From Atlantibacter sp. RC6 (GTDB taxonomy: Bacteria > Pseudomonadota > Gammaproteobacteria > Enterobacterales > Enterobacteriaceae): 64,000 nt of DNA. Both the position numbers and the translations under genes were made by a program. The stretch is taken from assembly GCF_014193285.1 (NCBI RefSeq), contig NZ_JACHZE010000004.1, positions 124,001 through 188,000 on the forward strand, given 5' to 3'. This document shows positions 33,249-42,908 of the stretch, in pieces. The first letter of the stretch is position 1, and the number at the start of each line of letters is the position of its first letter. The notes below the pieces were generated by a model. It searched no databases. It was not told the origin of the DNA and saw only the letters and a program-made list of their open reading frames with translations.

Positions 33249-34603
33249 TGACCACCTTACCTCTGGCGCAGTGGCTGAGCGCGCAACGCCCCGACGACAC
33301 GCCCGTCGCCTGGCTGGGCGACCACACCTGGACGCTGGGCCAGATGCGCCATGACGTCGCAACCCTGGCCCGGCATCTGCGCAAGCAGCCCGGCGAGCGC
33401 TGGGCGCTGTGCTTTGAAGACAGCTACCTGTTTATCGTCGCGCTGCTCGGCGCGCTGCACGCGGGCAAAACGCCGGTGATCCCCGGCCACAGCCGCCTGT
33501 CGCTGCTGGACGAGCAGCGGGAATTATTCCACGGCGTACTGAGCGACCGCACCCTCGGCTGGAACGGCCCGATGGTGGTGGTGGCCTCAGCGAAGCGTTC
33601 GTCCGGGGCGATCGACCTGCCGGCGATCGACCCCGCGAGTTTTGTTGAGATCTTCACCTCCGGATCCACCGGCACCCCGCGCCGGGTGATCAAGCCCATC
33701 GCGTCGCTTGATCGCGAAGCCGCGCTGCTGGCGGAACGCTTCGCTGAACGGCTGGCGGGCTGCCGGATTGTCGCCTCGGTGGTGCCGCAGCATCTTTACG
33801 GCCTGACATTCCGCATCTTCCTGCCGATGTCCCTCGGCTTGCCGCTGCACGCCGCCATGACCTATTACGCCGAACAACTGGTGGCGCTACCCGCCACCCA
33901 CCGCTACGGCTTTATCAGCAGCCCGGCGTTTTTAAAGCGGCTCGATCACACCCTGACGCCGCCGCCCATCGCTCTGATTGTCTCCGCTGGCGGCATGCTA
34001 CCCTGGGGCGATGTGGTACAAACGCGGGCATGGGCCAACGTCACGCCGGATGAAATTTACGGCAGCACCGAAACCGGCATTCTCGCCTGGCGCTATCGCG
34101 CCGAGGACGACACGCCCTGGCTGCCCTTCGCCGGGATGCGCTTCGAGCAGGAAAACGACGCCTGGCGGGCGTTCTCCCCACTGATCCCCGACCCCGCCGG
34201 ACTGCTGCTGGACGATAATCTGGCCTTTGAAGACAACGGCCTGTTTCGCCTGCATGGCCGCCGGGGCCGGGTTGTGAAAATCGAAGAAAAACGCATTTCA
34301 CTGTGCGAAGTGGAGCAACGGCTGCTGGCGCTGGACGGCATCATTGAGGCCGCCGCCCTGCCCATCACCCGCAACGGTCGCCAGGGTATCGGCGTGCTGG
34401 TGGTGGTGGATGACGCCACCCGCGCCCGTCTTAACGCCGCCGCAGGCAAACAGCTGGAGCTGGCCTGGCGCAAGGCGCTGATCCCGTGGCTGGAGCCGGT
34501 GGCGATCCCGCGCTACTGGCGGGTGATCGACACCATCCCGGTTAACAGCATGAATAAACGCGTCTATGCGCAACTGCAGGAGTTTTTCCATGACCCCGCA
34601 TGA
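33245..34603 (+). CDS. apeH: Acyl-activating AMP ligase ApeH
   Basis: 452 residues from ATG 33245; the longer frame begins inside apeG. The ANL superfamily P-loop is FTSGSTGTPRRV and the adenylate motif is YGSTETG. The hinge is RRGRVVKIEEKRIS, with a C-terminal Lys in NSMNKRVYAQ. In the known pathway ApeH activates 4-hydroxybenzoate and loads it on the carrier as starter. Confidence 0.9.
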   Translation: MMTTLPLAQWLSAQRPDDTPVAWLGDHTWTLGQMRHDVATLARHLRKQPGERWALCFEDSYLFIVALLGALHAGKTPVIPGHSRLSLLDEQRELFHGVLSDRTLGWNGPMVVVASAKRSSGAIDLPAIDPASFVEIFTSGSTGTPRRVIKPIASLDREAALLAERFAERLAGCRIVASVVPQHLYGLTFRIFLPMSLGLPLHAAMTYYAEQLVALPATHRYGFISSPAFLKRLDHTLTPPPIALIVSAGGMLPWGDVVQTRAWANVTPDEIYGSTETGILAWRYRAEDDTPWLPFAGMRFEQENDAWRAFSPLIPDPAGLLLDDNLAFEDNGLFRLHGRRGRVVKIEEKRISLCEVEQRLLALDGIIEAAALPITRNGRQGIGVLVVVDDATRARLNAAAGKQLELAWRKALIPWLEPVAIPRYWRVIDTIPVNSMNKRVYAQLQEFFHDPA

Positions 34604-34943
34604 AATTGCCCGCACGCGGCTTGCTCCCCATCGTTGGGAGATCTGTTTGCGCCTCGACCCGGCGCTGTTCTGGTTTAAAGGCCATTTCGCCGTGCAGCCG
34701 CTGCTGCCGGGGGTGGCCCAGCTTGACTGGGTAATGCATTACGCCCGGGAACTGCTGGCCCCGGAGGCCCGGTTCCATAAAATCATTAATGTGAAATTCC
34801 AGGCACCGCTGCTGCCGGACAACGAGGTGTGTTTGACCCTCGACTGGCAGCCGGAGCGCCACACGCTCTCCTTTAGCTATCAGCGTCTGTGCGGTGAACA
34901 GCGCCTGCCTGCCAGCAGCGGGAAAATCCGGTTATGCCAGTAA
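34590..34943 (+). CDS. apeI: 3-hydroxyacyl-ACP dehydratase ApeI (hot dog fold)
   Basis: 117 residues from ATG 34590 (14-nt overlap with apeH). FabA/FabZ-like core FWFKGHFAVQPLLPGVAQLD, with the catalytic His in GHF. It partners ApeP in the characterised aryl polyene system to dehydrate each 3-hydroxy intermediate. Confidence 0.9.
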   Translation: MTPHEIARTRLAPHRWEICLRLDPALFWFKGHFAVQPLLPGVAQLDWVMHYARELLAPEARFHKIINVKFQAPLLPDNEVCLTLDWQPERHTLSFSYQRLCGEQRLPASSGKIRLCQ

Positions 34944-36640
34944 GCGACGCGTTCTCGCCCTGCGTGGTGATCCCCTGCTACAACCACGGCGCGATGATGG
35001 CGCAGGTGCTGACGCGCCTCGCGCCGTTCGGTTTGCCGTGCATTGTGGTGGACGACGGCAGCGACGCCGCCACCCGGCAAGCGCTGGCTCAGTTGCAGAC
35101 CGATTTCCCGGCGCTGACGCTGGTGCGGCTGGCGCAAAACGCCGGTAAGGGCGCGGCGGTGATCCGCGGGCTGGAAGTGGCCCGCGACGCCGGGTACAGC
35201 CATGCAGTACAGGTGGATGCCGACGGACAGCACGCCATTGAAGATATCCCGCAGTTTCTGGCCGAGGCGGAACGCCACCCTGACGCGCTGATTTCCGGCC
35301 AGCCGATTTATGACGACTCCATCCCGCGCTCGCGCCTGTATGGCCGCTGGGTTACCCATGTGTGGGTGTGGATTGAAACCCTGTCCCTGAGCCTGAAAGA
35401 CAGCATGTGCGGGTTTCGCGTCTATCCGGTCGCGCCAACCCTGGCGCTGGCGCAGCACATCGCCCTTGGCAGGCGCATGGATTTTGATACCGAAGTGATG
35501 GTGCGCCTCTACTGGCGCGGCCATCCGAGCTATTTCATCCCGACCCGCGTCACCTACCCGCAGGACGGGCTGTCGCATTTCGACGCCCTGCGCGACAACC
35601 TGCGTATTTCCTGGATGCACACCCGGCTGTTCTTCGGCATGCTGCCGCGCGCGCCGGGGCTGCTGATGCGTAAACGCCGCCAGCACTGGGCGCGCACTGA
35701 CGAGGTCAAAGGCCTGATGGGAATGCGCATCATGCTGGCCGTCTGGCGCTTACTGGGACGCGGCGCGTTTGAACTGCTGCTGCGCCCGGTGGTGGGCGTT
35801 TACTGGCTGCTGGCCCACGACGCGCGCCGCGCCTCGCAGCAGTGGATCGACACGGTGACGCAACAGCGGGCCGCGCGGCAAATCCACGACAATCAGCGCC
35901 TGAGCAGCTATCGCCACTTTTTGCGCTTCGGCAGCGCAATGCTCGATAAAGTCGCCAGCTGGCGCGGCGAGTTGCAGCTCGGCAAGCAGGTGGTATTTGC
36001 ACCGGGCGCGGAAGCGGTGCTGGACATTACCGGGCCGGACGGCAAGTTGATCCTCGCCTCGCATCTTGGCGATGTGGAGGCCTGCCGGGCGCTGGCCCAG
36101 CGCAGCGGCGCGCGCACCGTTAACGCGCTGGTGTTTACCGATAACGCCCGGCGCTTTAAGCAGATTATGGAAGAGATGGCGCCCCAGGCGGGCGTTAACT
36201 TGATCCCGGTGAGCCATATCGGCCCCGACACCGCCATGCTGCTGAAAGAGAAGCTTGATGCCGGTGAATGGGTGGCGATTGTTGGCGACCGCATCGCGGT
36301 CAACCCGCAGCGCGGCGGTGACTGGCGAGTGATCTGGAGCCGCTTTATGGGCCGCCCCGCCCCGTTCCCCCAGGGGCCGTTTATTCTGGCCTCGGCGCTG
36401 CGCTGCCCGGTGGTATTGCTGTTCGCGCTGCGTGAACAGGGCCGTCTGGTCCTGCACTGCGAGCCGTTTGCCAGCCCGCTCACGCTGCCGCGCGCCACCC
36501 GCCAACAAGCGTTGCAGGAAGCGGTTGATCGCTATGCCGCGCGTCTGGAGCACTACGCCCTGCGCTCGCCGCTCGACTGGTTTAATTTTTTCGATTTCTG
36601 GCAGTTGCCCGACGCGGCGCGCCAGCAAGATAAGGAGTAA
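34934..36640 (+). CDS. apeJ: Fused family 2 glycosyltransferase and acyltransferase (ApeJ position)
   Basis: 568 residues in two domains. The N-terminal GT2 domain (about 1-240) has PCYNHGAMM, VVDDGSD and DADGQHAIED. The C-terminal domain (about 290-560) is a HtrB/WaaM-like acyltransferase with LASHLGDVEACRAL, the equivalent of the HX4E motif. Such fusions are a hallmark of aryl polyene clusters and probably build the glycolipid anchor. Coding overlaps apeI by 10 nt. Confidence 0.9.
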   Translation: MPVSDAFSPCVVIPCYNHGAMMAQVLTRLAPFGLPCIVVDDGSDAATRQALAQLQTDFPALTLVRLAQNAGKGAAVIRGLEVARDAGYSHAVQVDADGQHAIEDIPQFLAEAERHPDALISGQPIYDDSIPRSRLYGRWVTHVWVWIETLSLSLKDSMCGFRVYPVAPTLALAQHIALGRRMDFDTEVMVRLYWRGHPSYFIPTRVTYPQDGLSHFDALRDNLRISWMHTRLFFGMLPRAPGLLMRKRRQHWARTDEVKGLMGMRIMLAVWRLLGRGAFELLLRPVVGVYWLLAHDARRASQQWIDTVTQQRAARQIHDNQRLSSYRHFLRFGSAMLDKVASWRGELQLGKQVVFAPGAEAVLDITGPDGKLILASHLGDVEACRALAQRSGARTVNALVFTDNARRFKQIMEEMAPQAGVNLIPVSHIGPDTAMLLKEKLDAGEWVAIVGDRIAVNPQRGGDWRVIWSRFMGRPAPFPQGPFILASALRCPVVLLFALREQGRLVLHCEPFASPLTLPRATRQQALQEAVDRYAARLEHYALRSPLDWFNFFDFWQLPDAARQQDKE

Positions 36641-36643
36641 CAG

Positions 36644-37066
36644 GTGCTGAACGATCCGCGTTTTACCGCCGAAGTTGAGCTGGCCATCCCGTTTCACGAT
36701 GTCGATATGATGGGAGTGGCGTGGCACGGCAACTATTTCCGCTATTTCGAAGTGGCCCGCGAAGCGCTGCTGAATCAGTTTGATTACGGCTACCGCCAGA
36801 TGAAAGAGTCCGGCTATCTGTGGCCGGTGGTCGATACCCGGGTGAAATACCGCGATGTGCTGACTTTTGAGCAGCGCATCCGCGTGCGGGCGCGCATTGA
36901 GGAGTTTGAGAACCGCCTGCGCATCGGCTATGAAATTTTCGACGCCGCAACCGGCAAACGCACCACCACCGGTTACACCATCCAGGTGGCGGTGGAAGAA
37001 GCCACCCGCGAACTCTGCTTCGTGAGCCCCGCCATTCTTTTCGAACGTATGGGAGTGACGCCATGA
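36644..37066 (+). CDS. apeK: Acyl-CoA/ACP thioesterase (ApeK position)
   Basis: 140 residues from GTG 36644, with AAGGAG 8 bp before. 4-hydroxybenzoyl-CoA thioesterase fold: FHDVDMMGVAWHGNYFRYFE, with the catalytic Asp before the H-N-Y motif. It may release chains from the carrier or remove stalled ones. Confidence 0.9.
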   Translation: MLNDPRFTAEVELAIPFHDVDMMGVAWHGNYFRYFEVAREALLNQFDYGYRQMKESGYLWPVVDTRVKYRDVLTFEQRIRVRARIEEFENRLRIGYEIFDAATGKRTTTGYTIQVAVEEATRELCFVSPAILFERMGVTP

Positions 37067-37665
37067 GAGCGCTGACTTTGGTCCTGTTACTCCTCAGCCC
37101 GCTGGTGCACGCCATTACGCTGGATGACCTACAACAGCGCTTTACTTCGCAGCCGGTGGTACGCGCGCACTTTGTGCAGGAGCGGCAGATTAAAGATATG
37201 CGCCAGCCGCTGCGCTCCTCCGGCGAGATGATCATCGCCCGGGATAACGGCTTGCTGTGGCAGCAAACCGCGCCATTCCCGATGACGCTGATGCTCAACG
37301 ACAGCCAGATGGTGCAAGTGATCAACGGCCAGGCGCCGCAGGTCATCACCGCGCAAACCAACCCGCAGATGTTCCAGTTCAACCACCTGCTGCGCGCCCT
37401 GTTCCAGGCCGACCGCAAGGTGCTGGAGCAGAATTTCCGTCTCGATTTCCAGGATAAAGGCAATAACGCGTGGCAACTGGTGTTAACGCCCATCACCACG
37501 CCGCTGGATAAAATTTTCGCCACTATCACGCTGAACGGCAGCGCGTATCTGGATGCCATCCAGTTAGACGATAAACAGGGGGATAAAACCCACATCACCT
37601 TTAGCCAACACCGCCTGACGCCAGCGACCCTGACCGATGACGAACGCCAACGTTTTGCATTCTGA
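37063..37665 (+). CDS. apeL: LolA-like periplasmic carrier (ApeL position)
   Basis: 200 residues with a signal peptide (MRALTLVLLLLSPLVHA). The domain is LolA-like: GLLWQQTAPFP and QVINGQAPQVI strands. It overlaps the thioesterase stop by 4 nt. It is a likely shuttle for the hydrophobic product across the periplasm, working with the MMPL exporter and the lipoprotein that follow. Confidence 0.88.
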   Translation: MRALTLVLLLLSPLVHAITLDDLQQRFTSQPVVRAHFVQERQIKDMRQPLRSSGEMIIARDNGLLWQQTAPFPMTLMLNDSQMVQVINGQAPQVITAQTNPQMFQFNHLLRALFQADRKVLEQNFRLDFQDKGNNAWQLVLTPITTPLDKIFATITLNGSAYLDAIQLDDKQGDKTHITFSQHRLTPATLTDDERQRFAF

Positions 37666-39961
37666 GCCGCGGCGCCGCGGCGCGCTGATCTGGCTGGCGG
37701 TTTGCCTGTTATTCGCAGCGACGCTGGCGGCGCTGCTGCCCGGCGCGCGGATCAACAGTTCGGTGCTGGCGCTGCTGCCGAGCCAAAGCCTGGGCGCGGT
37801 GCCGCCTGCGCTTAACGACGGCTTTATGCAGCGCCTCGACCAACAACTGGTGTGGATGGTGAGCCCCGGCAAGCAGGCCGATCCGGCTGCCGCCCAGCGC
37901 TATCTGGATTTATTGCGCCAGCAGCCCGCGCTGGCGAAAGTTGGCGGTCCGGTGGACGCCGCCGCGCAGCAGGCGTGGGGCGAATTCTTCTTTACGCACC
38001 GCAACGGCAGTCTCGACAGCGCGACCCGCGCCCGGTTGCAGGACGGCGGCAACGCCCAGGCGCAGTGGATTTTATCCCAGGTCTATTCGGCGTTTTCCGG
38101 GGTTAGCGGCAAGGAGCTACAGCACGATCCGCTGATGCTGGTGCGCGGCGCGCAGATGAATCTGGCGCAAAACGCCAGTCATCTGCGGCTGCTCAACGGC
38201 TGGCTGGTAGCCCAGGATACGCAGGGCAATGACTGGTATTTATTGCACGGCGAGCTGGCCGGCTCGTCATTCGATATGCAGCAAACCCACCAGATGGTGG
38301 AGACGCTCAACGCCCTGCAAGCTCAGTTGAAAAGCGAATTCCCGCAGGCGCAGGTGCTGTCGCGCGGCACGCTGTTCTACAGCGATTACGCCAGCCAGCA
38401 GGCGAAGCATGATGTCTCGACGCTCGGCGTCGCCACGGTGCTGGGGGTGATTTTGCTGATTGTCGCGGTATTCCGCTCGGTAACGCCATTGTTGCTGTGC
38501 CTGCTGTCGGTGGGCGTCGGCGCGCTGGCAGGCAGCGTGTCGGTGCTGCTGGTGTTCGGCGAACTGCATTTGATGACGCTGGTGATGAGCATGAGCATCA
38601 TCGGCATCTCGGCGGACTATACGCTTTACTATCTCACCGAACGGATGGTGCACGGCGCGGAGATGTCGCCATGGCAAAGCCTTGCCAAAGTGCGCAACGC
38701 GCTGCTGCTGGCGCTGCTCACCACCGTAGCGGCGTATCTGATCATGATGCTCGCGCCGTTCCCCGGCATCCGCCAGATGGCGCTGTTCGCGGCGGCGGGG
38801 CTGAGCGCCTCGTGCCTGACGGTGATTTTCTGGCATCCGTGGCTGTGCCGCCGTTTGCCGGTACGCCCGGTGCCGGGCATGGTGTGGCTGATGCGCTGGC
38901 TGGCGGCGTGGCGGCGTAATAACGCGCTGCGCATCGGGTTGCCGGTGGCGCTGGTCATTGTTTCTGTCGCCGGATTGAGCCTGTTGAAAGTGAACGATGA
39001 TATCGCCCAGCTCCAGGCGCTGCCCGCCGATATCCTGGCCCAGGAAAAAACCATCACCGCGTTAACCGGCCAGGGCGTCGACCAGAAGTGGTTCGTGGTG
39101 TATGGGGATAATCCTGAGCAGACGCTCCAGCGCCTCGAAGCCTTTACGCCCGTACTGGCGCAGGCCAAAGACCAGGGGTTGATTGACAGTTGGCGGCAGA
39201 TCCCGCTCAACTCCCTCGCCCGCCAGCAGCAGGATCTGGCGCTGATCGAACAGAGCGTGCCGACCGTGCGCCAGGTGCTGAGCCAGGCGGGCATTACGCT
39301 CAATGACCCCGACATCCGCCCAATGACGGTCACGCCGCAGCAGTGGCTCAACAGCCCGGTGAGCGAAGGCTGGCGGCTGATGTGGATCACCCTGAAAAAC
39401 GGCCAGAGCGGCGTGCTGGTGCCGGTTAACGGCGTAACGGCCAGCGACGCGCTGGAGAATCTGACGCACCAGGCCACCGGCGTGGTGTGGGTGGATCGCA
39501 AAGCCAGCTTTGATAGCCTGTTCGCGCTGTACCGCACCCTGCTGGGCGGGTTGCTGGGCGTGGCGCTGGTGATTATCGCCATCGGCGCAGTGGCGCGGCT
39601 GGGCCTGCGTAAAGGCGCGATAAGCCTGGTGCCGTCGCTGCTGTCGCTCTCTACCGGCCTGGCGGTACTGGCGTTTACCGGTCACAGCCTGAATCTGTTT
39701 TCCCTGCTGGCATTAGTGCTGGTATTAGGGATAGGCATTAACTACACGCTGTTTTTCAGCAATCCACGCGGTACGCCGCTGACCTCGCTGCTCGCCGTCA
39801 CCGTGGCGATGATCACCGCGCTGTTGACCCTCGGCATGTTGGTGTTCAGCAGCACCCAGGCGATTGCCAGCTTTGGGATTGTGTTGTGCAGCGGCATCTT
39901 CACCGCTTTCATGCTATCGCCGCTGGCGATGCCGGACCGAAAAGAGAGAAAGAAACGATGA
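37637..39961 (+). CDS. apeM: MMPL/RND-family exporter (ApeM position)
   Basis: 774 residues with two repeats of one plus five membrane segments separated by large periplasmic loops (about 40-240 and 450-620). Conserved stretches are MSMSIIGISADYTLYYLTERM and LVLGIGINYTLFFSNP. Proton-driven MMPL proteins export lipids; here the polyene lipid is the natural cargo. It starts inside the apeL coding end (29-nt overlap). Confidence 0.92.
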   Translation: MTNANVLHSEPRRRGALIWLAVCLLFAATLAALLPGARINSSVLALLPSQSLGAVPPALNDGFMQRLDQQLVWMVSPGKQADPAAAQRYLDLLRQQPALAKVGGPVDAAAQQAWGEFFFTHRNGSLDSATRARLQDGGNAQAQWILSQVYSAFSGVSGKELQHDPLMLVRGAQMNLAQNASHLRLLNGWLVAQDTQGNDWYLLHGELAGSSFDMQQTHQMVETLNALQAQLKSEFPQAQVLSRGTLFYSDYASQQAKHDVSTLGVATVLGVILLIVAVFRSVTPLLLCLLSVGVGALAGSVSVLLVFGELHLMTLVMSMSIIGISADYTLYYLTERMVHGAEMSPWQSLAKVRNALLLALLTTVAAYLIMMLAPFPGIRQMALFAAAGLSASCLTVIFWHPWLCRRLPVRPVPGMVWLMRWLAAWRRNNALRIGLPVALVIVSVAGLSLLKVNDDIAQLQALPADILAQEKTITALTGQGVDQKWFVVYGDNPEQTLQRLEAFTPVLAQAKDQGLIDSWRQIPLNSLARQQQDLALIEQSVPTVRQVLSQAGITLNDPDIRPMTVTPQQWLNSPVSEGWRLMWITLKNGQSGVLVPVNGVTASDALENLTHQATGVVWVDRKASFDSLFALYRTLLGGLLGVALVIIAIGAVARLGLRKGAISLVPSLLSLSTGLAVLAFTGHSLNLFSLLALVLVLGIGINYTLFFSNPRGTPLTSLLAVTVAMITALLTLGMLVFSSTQAIASFGIVLCSGIFTAFMLSPLAMPDRKERKKR

Positions 39962-40536
39962 AGCAGACACTCTGGCGCGCGGGCCTGTTGCTTGCGGCGC
40001 TGTGGCTCGCCGGATGCAGCCATTCCACGCCGACGGAAACCCGCCCTAAAGCCTGGCTGAAGCCGGGGGTGCAGGTGACGCTACCGCCGCCGGGCATTAC
40101 CCCGGCGGTGAATTCCCAGCAGTTGCTGACCGGCAGCTTTAACGGCCAAACCCAGTCGCTGCTGGTGCTGCTCAACGCCGATGAGCAAAAGCTCTCGCTG
40201 GCCGGATTATCGTCAGTGGGCATCCGCCTGTTTTTACTGACTTACGATCAAGCCGGCATCCATACCGAGCAGTCGATTGTGGTGCCGCAACTGCCGCCTG
40301 CCAGCCAGGTGCTGGCAGATGTGATGCTCAGCCACTGGCCGATTGCCGCCTGGCAAACCCAGTTGCCGAAAGGCTGGACGCTGCGTGATATTGGCGATCG
40401 CCGCGAACTGCGCGACGCCAGCGGCAACCTGGTGACGGAAATCACCTACCTGCTGCGCAAAGGCAAACGCGAGCCGATCAGCATCCAGCAGCACGTGTTC
40501 CACTACCACATCACCATTCAATACCTTGGTGACTGA
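39958..40536 (+). CDS. apeN: DUF3261 outer-membrane lipoprotein (ApeN position)
   Basis: 192 residues from ATG 39958, overlapping the exporter stop as ATGA. Lipobox LAGC after MKQTLWRAGLLLAALWLAGC. The C-terminal half is LolB-like in spirit, with many strands. It probably receives the product at the outer membrane from the LolA-like protein. Confidence 0.88.
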   Translation: MKQTLWRAGLLLAALWLAGCSHSTPTETRPKAWLKPGVQVTLPPPGITPAVNSQQLLTGSFNGQTQSLLVLLNADEQKLSLAGLSSVGIRLFLLTYDQAGIHTEQSIVVPQLPPASQVLADVMLSHWPIAAWQTQLPKGWTLRDIGDRRELRDASGNLVTEITYLLRKGKREPISIQQHVFHYHITIQYLGD

Positions 40537-40537
40537 T

Positions 40538-41704
40538 ATGATTTATATCTCTGCCATCGGCATGGTCAATGCGTTGGGCAACACGCTCGACGATATCGCC
40601 CGTCAGTTAGCGCTCGGCGTCGCGCCGGGCATGAAGCCGCGCCAGGGCTGGCTGGTTAACGGCGACGACGCAGTACTGGGCGGCGTAGAGGGCGATCTGC
40701 CCGCTATTCCAGCGCATCTTTCGGCCCACCGTTCGCGCAATAACCAGCTACTGCTGGCGGCGCTGGCGCAGATCCAGCCGCAGGTGGACGACGCCATTGC
40801 CCGCTACGGCAACGAACGCGTGGCGGTGATCCTCGGCACCAGTACCTCCGGGCTGGATGAGGGCGATCGGTTTGTGAGCCATCACCATCACCGCGAGCGC
40901 GACGATAACTGGCACTATTACCAGCAGGAGCTGGGCGATCCGTCGCGTTTCCTGAGCCAGTATCTGAACCTGTCGGGCCCGGCGTACACCCTTTCCACCG
41001 CCTGCTCCTCCAGCGCCCGCGCCATTATCAGCGGCCGCCGTCTGATTGAAGCCGGTCTGGCGGACATGGCGATTGTTGGCGGCGCGGACTCGCTGAGCCG
41101 GATGCCGGTGAACGGTTTCGACAGCCTGGAGTCGTTTTCCACCACCCTTTGCCAACCGTTCGCCCGCGAACGTTGCGGCATCACCATCGGCGAGGCGGCG
41201 GGCCTGCTGCTGCTCACCCGTGAGCCGCAACCGCTGGCGCTGCTGGGGGTGGGCGAATCCAGCGACGCGTTTCATATTTCCGCGCCGCATCCCGAAGGTG
41301 AAGGGGCGATCCGGGCGATTCATCAGGCGTTACGGGACGCCGGGCTAATGCCGCAGGATATCGGCTATATCAACCTGCACGGCACCGCCACGCCGCTTAA
41401 CGACCAAATTGAGTCCAGGGTGGTTAATGCGATTTTCGGCGCTGACACGCCGAGTAGCTCCACCAAACATTTAACCGGGCATACCCTGGGCGCGGCGGGC
41501 GTGACCGAAGCGGCGCTCAGCGCGCTGATATTACTGCGCGGTCTGGATTTACCAGCTCAGGACTTCCGCGACGCCACGCCGGACGACAGCCTGCCGCCGT
41601 GCGGGCTGTTGCATGCGCCTGCGCCGCTGGCCCGCCCGGTTATTTTGTCGAATTCCTTCGCGTTTGGCGGGAATAACGCCAGCCTGATTATTGGGAGATG
41701 TTGA
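40538..41704 (+). CDS. apeO: 3-oxoacyl-ACP synthase ApeO
   Basis: 388 residues from ATG 40538. Ketosynthase triad: Cys 156 in STACSSSARA, His in NLHGTATPLNDQIES, and His in HTLGAAGVTE. It forms the condensing heterodimer with Cys-less ApeC in the known system. It starts 1 bp after apeN. Confidence 0.92.
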   Translation: MIYISAIGMVNALGNTLDDIARQLALGVAPGMKPRQGWLVNGDDAVLGGVEGDLPAIPAHLSAHRSRNNQLLLAALAQIQPQVDDAIARYGNERVAVILGTSTSGLDEGDRFVSHHHHRERDDNWHYYQQELGDPSRFLSQYLNLSGPAYTLSTACSSSARAIISGRRLIEAGLADMAIVGGADSLSRMPVNGFDSLESFSTTLCQPFARERCGITIGEAAGLLLLTREPQPLALLGVGESSDAFHISAPHPEGEGAIRAIHQALRDAGLMPQDIGYINLHGTATPLNDQIESRVVNAIFGADTPSSSTKHLTGHTLGAAGVTEAALSALILLRGLDLPAQDFRDATPDDSLPPCGLLHAPAPLARPVILSNSFAFGGNNASLIIGRC

Positions 41705-42180
41705 TGAGCGGTTACCTCACACCAGGCGACTATTTACCCCACGACGCGCCGATGCTATTGCTGGATGAGGTCATCAGCGTCAGCGCCGACAGCGCCCGCT
41801 GCCGGGTTGCGCTGAATGCCGACGGCGTACTCGCGCCGTTTCTCGACGACGAAGGCCGCCTGCCCGGCTGGTACGCGCTGGAGCTGATGGCGCAAACCGT
41901 CGGCGTCTGGTCCGGCTGGCACCGCCACCAGCAGGGCGAAAAGCGGATTTCCCTCGGCATGGTGCTGGGCGCGCGGGATCTGGAAGCGAAAGTCAGCCAC
42001 TTCCCCGCCGACGCCACGCTGGATATCGCGGTACACCTACTAATGCAGGACAGCCGTTTCGGCAGCTTCGAGGCGACGATTTATCAATGCGGACAGCCCG
42101 TGGCGACGGGGCGTATTAATACTTTTCAGCCGGACGAGGCTGAATTAGCACAGCTATTTAACCAGGGATCACCACAATGA
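41704..42180 (+). CDS. apeP: 3-hydroxyacyl-ACP dehydratase ApeP (hot dog fold)
   Basis: 158 residues from ATG 41704, chosen over ATG 41698 because GGGAG lies 6 bp before it. The motif PHDAPMLLLDEV at the start and WYALELMAQTVGVWSG in the central helix are as in FabA-like proteins. Partner of ApeI. Confidence 0.88.
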   Translation: MSGYLTPGDYLPHDAPMLLLDEVISVSADSARCRVALNADGVLAPFLDDEGRLPGWYALELMAQTVGVWSGWHRHQQGEKRISLGMVLGARDLEAKVSHFPADATLDIAVHLLMQDSRFGSFEATIYQCGQPVATGRINTFQPDEAELAQLFNQGSPQ

Positions 42181-42908
42181 GTCGTTCAGTTCTGGTCACC
42201 GGGGCCAGTAAAGGCATTGGCCGGGCCATCGCCATTAAACTGGCTGCGGACGGGTTTACCGTCGGCGTGCATTACCATCGCGACCTGCCAGGCGCGCAGC
42301 AAACCCTGGAACAGATCGCAGCGGCGGGCGGCCAGGGCCGTTTGCTGAGTTTTGACGTGGGCAACCGCGAGCAGTGCCGTACGGCGATTGAACAGGATAT
42401 TGAGACCCACGGCGCGTGGTACGGCGTGGTGAGCAATGCCGGCATCGCCCGCGACGGCGCGTTCCCGGCGCTAAGCGACGAAGACTGGGACGGGGTGATC
42501 CATACCAATCTCGACAGTTTCTATAACGTGATCCAACCCTGCGTGATGCCGATGATCGGCCTGCGCAGCGGCGGGCGGATTATCACCCTGTCATCGGTAT
42601 CCGGCATCATGGGCAATCGCGGCCAGGTGAACTACAGCGCCGCCAAAGCCGGGATTATCGGCGCCACCAAAGCGCTGGCGATCGAACTGGCGAAGCGCAA
42701 AATCACCGTTAACTGCATCGCCCCCGGCCTGATCGACACCGGAATGATTGAGATGGAAGAGGCCGCGCTGAAAGAAGCGATGAGCATCATCCCGATGAAA
42801 CGTATGGGCCAGGCGGACGAAGTCGCCGGGCTCGCCAGCTACCTGATGTCGGATATCGCCGGTTACGTCACCCGCCAGGTTATCTCTGTAAACGGAGGCA
42901 TGTTATGA
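42177..42908 (+). CDS. apeQ: 3-oxoacyl-ACP reductase ApeQ (FabG type)
   Basis: 243 residues, short-chain dehydrogenase. NADP-binding TGASKGIGRAIA, SNAGIARDG, the catalytic Ser in TLSSVSGIMG and YSAAKAG (Tyr-X3-Lys). It reduces the 3-keto group after each condensation. 4-nt overlaps on both sides. Confidence 0.93.
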   Translation: MSRSVLVTGASKGIGRAIAIKLAADGFTVGVHYHRDLPGAQQTLEQIAAAGGQGRLLSFDVGNREQCRTAIEQDIETHGAWYGVVSNAGIARDGAFPALSDEDWDGVIHTNLDSFYNVIQPCVMPMIGLRSGGRIITLSSVSGIMGNRGQVNYSAAKAGIIGATKALAIELAKRKITVNCIAPGLIDTGMIEMEEAALKEAMSIIPMKRMGQADEVAGLASYLMSDIAGYVTRQVISVNGGML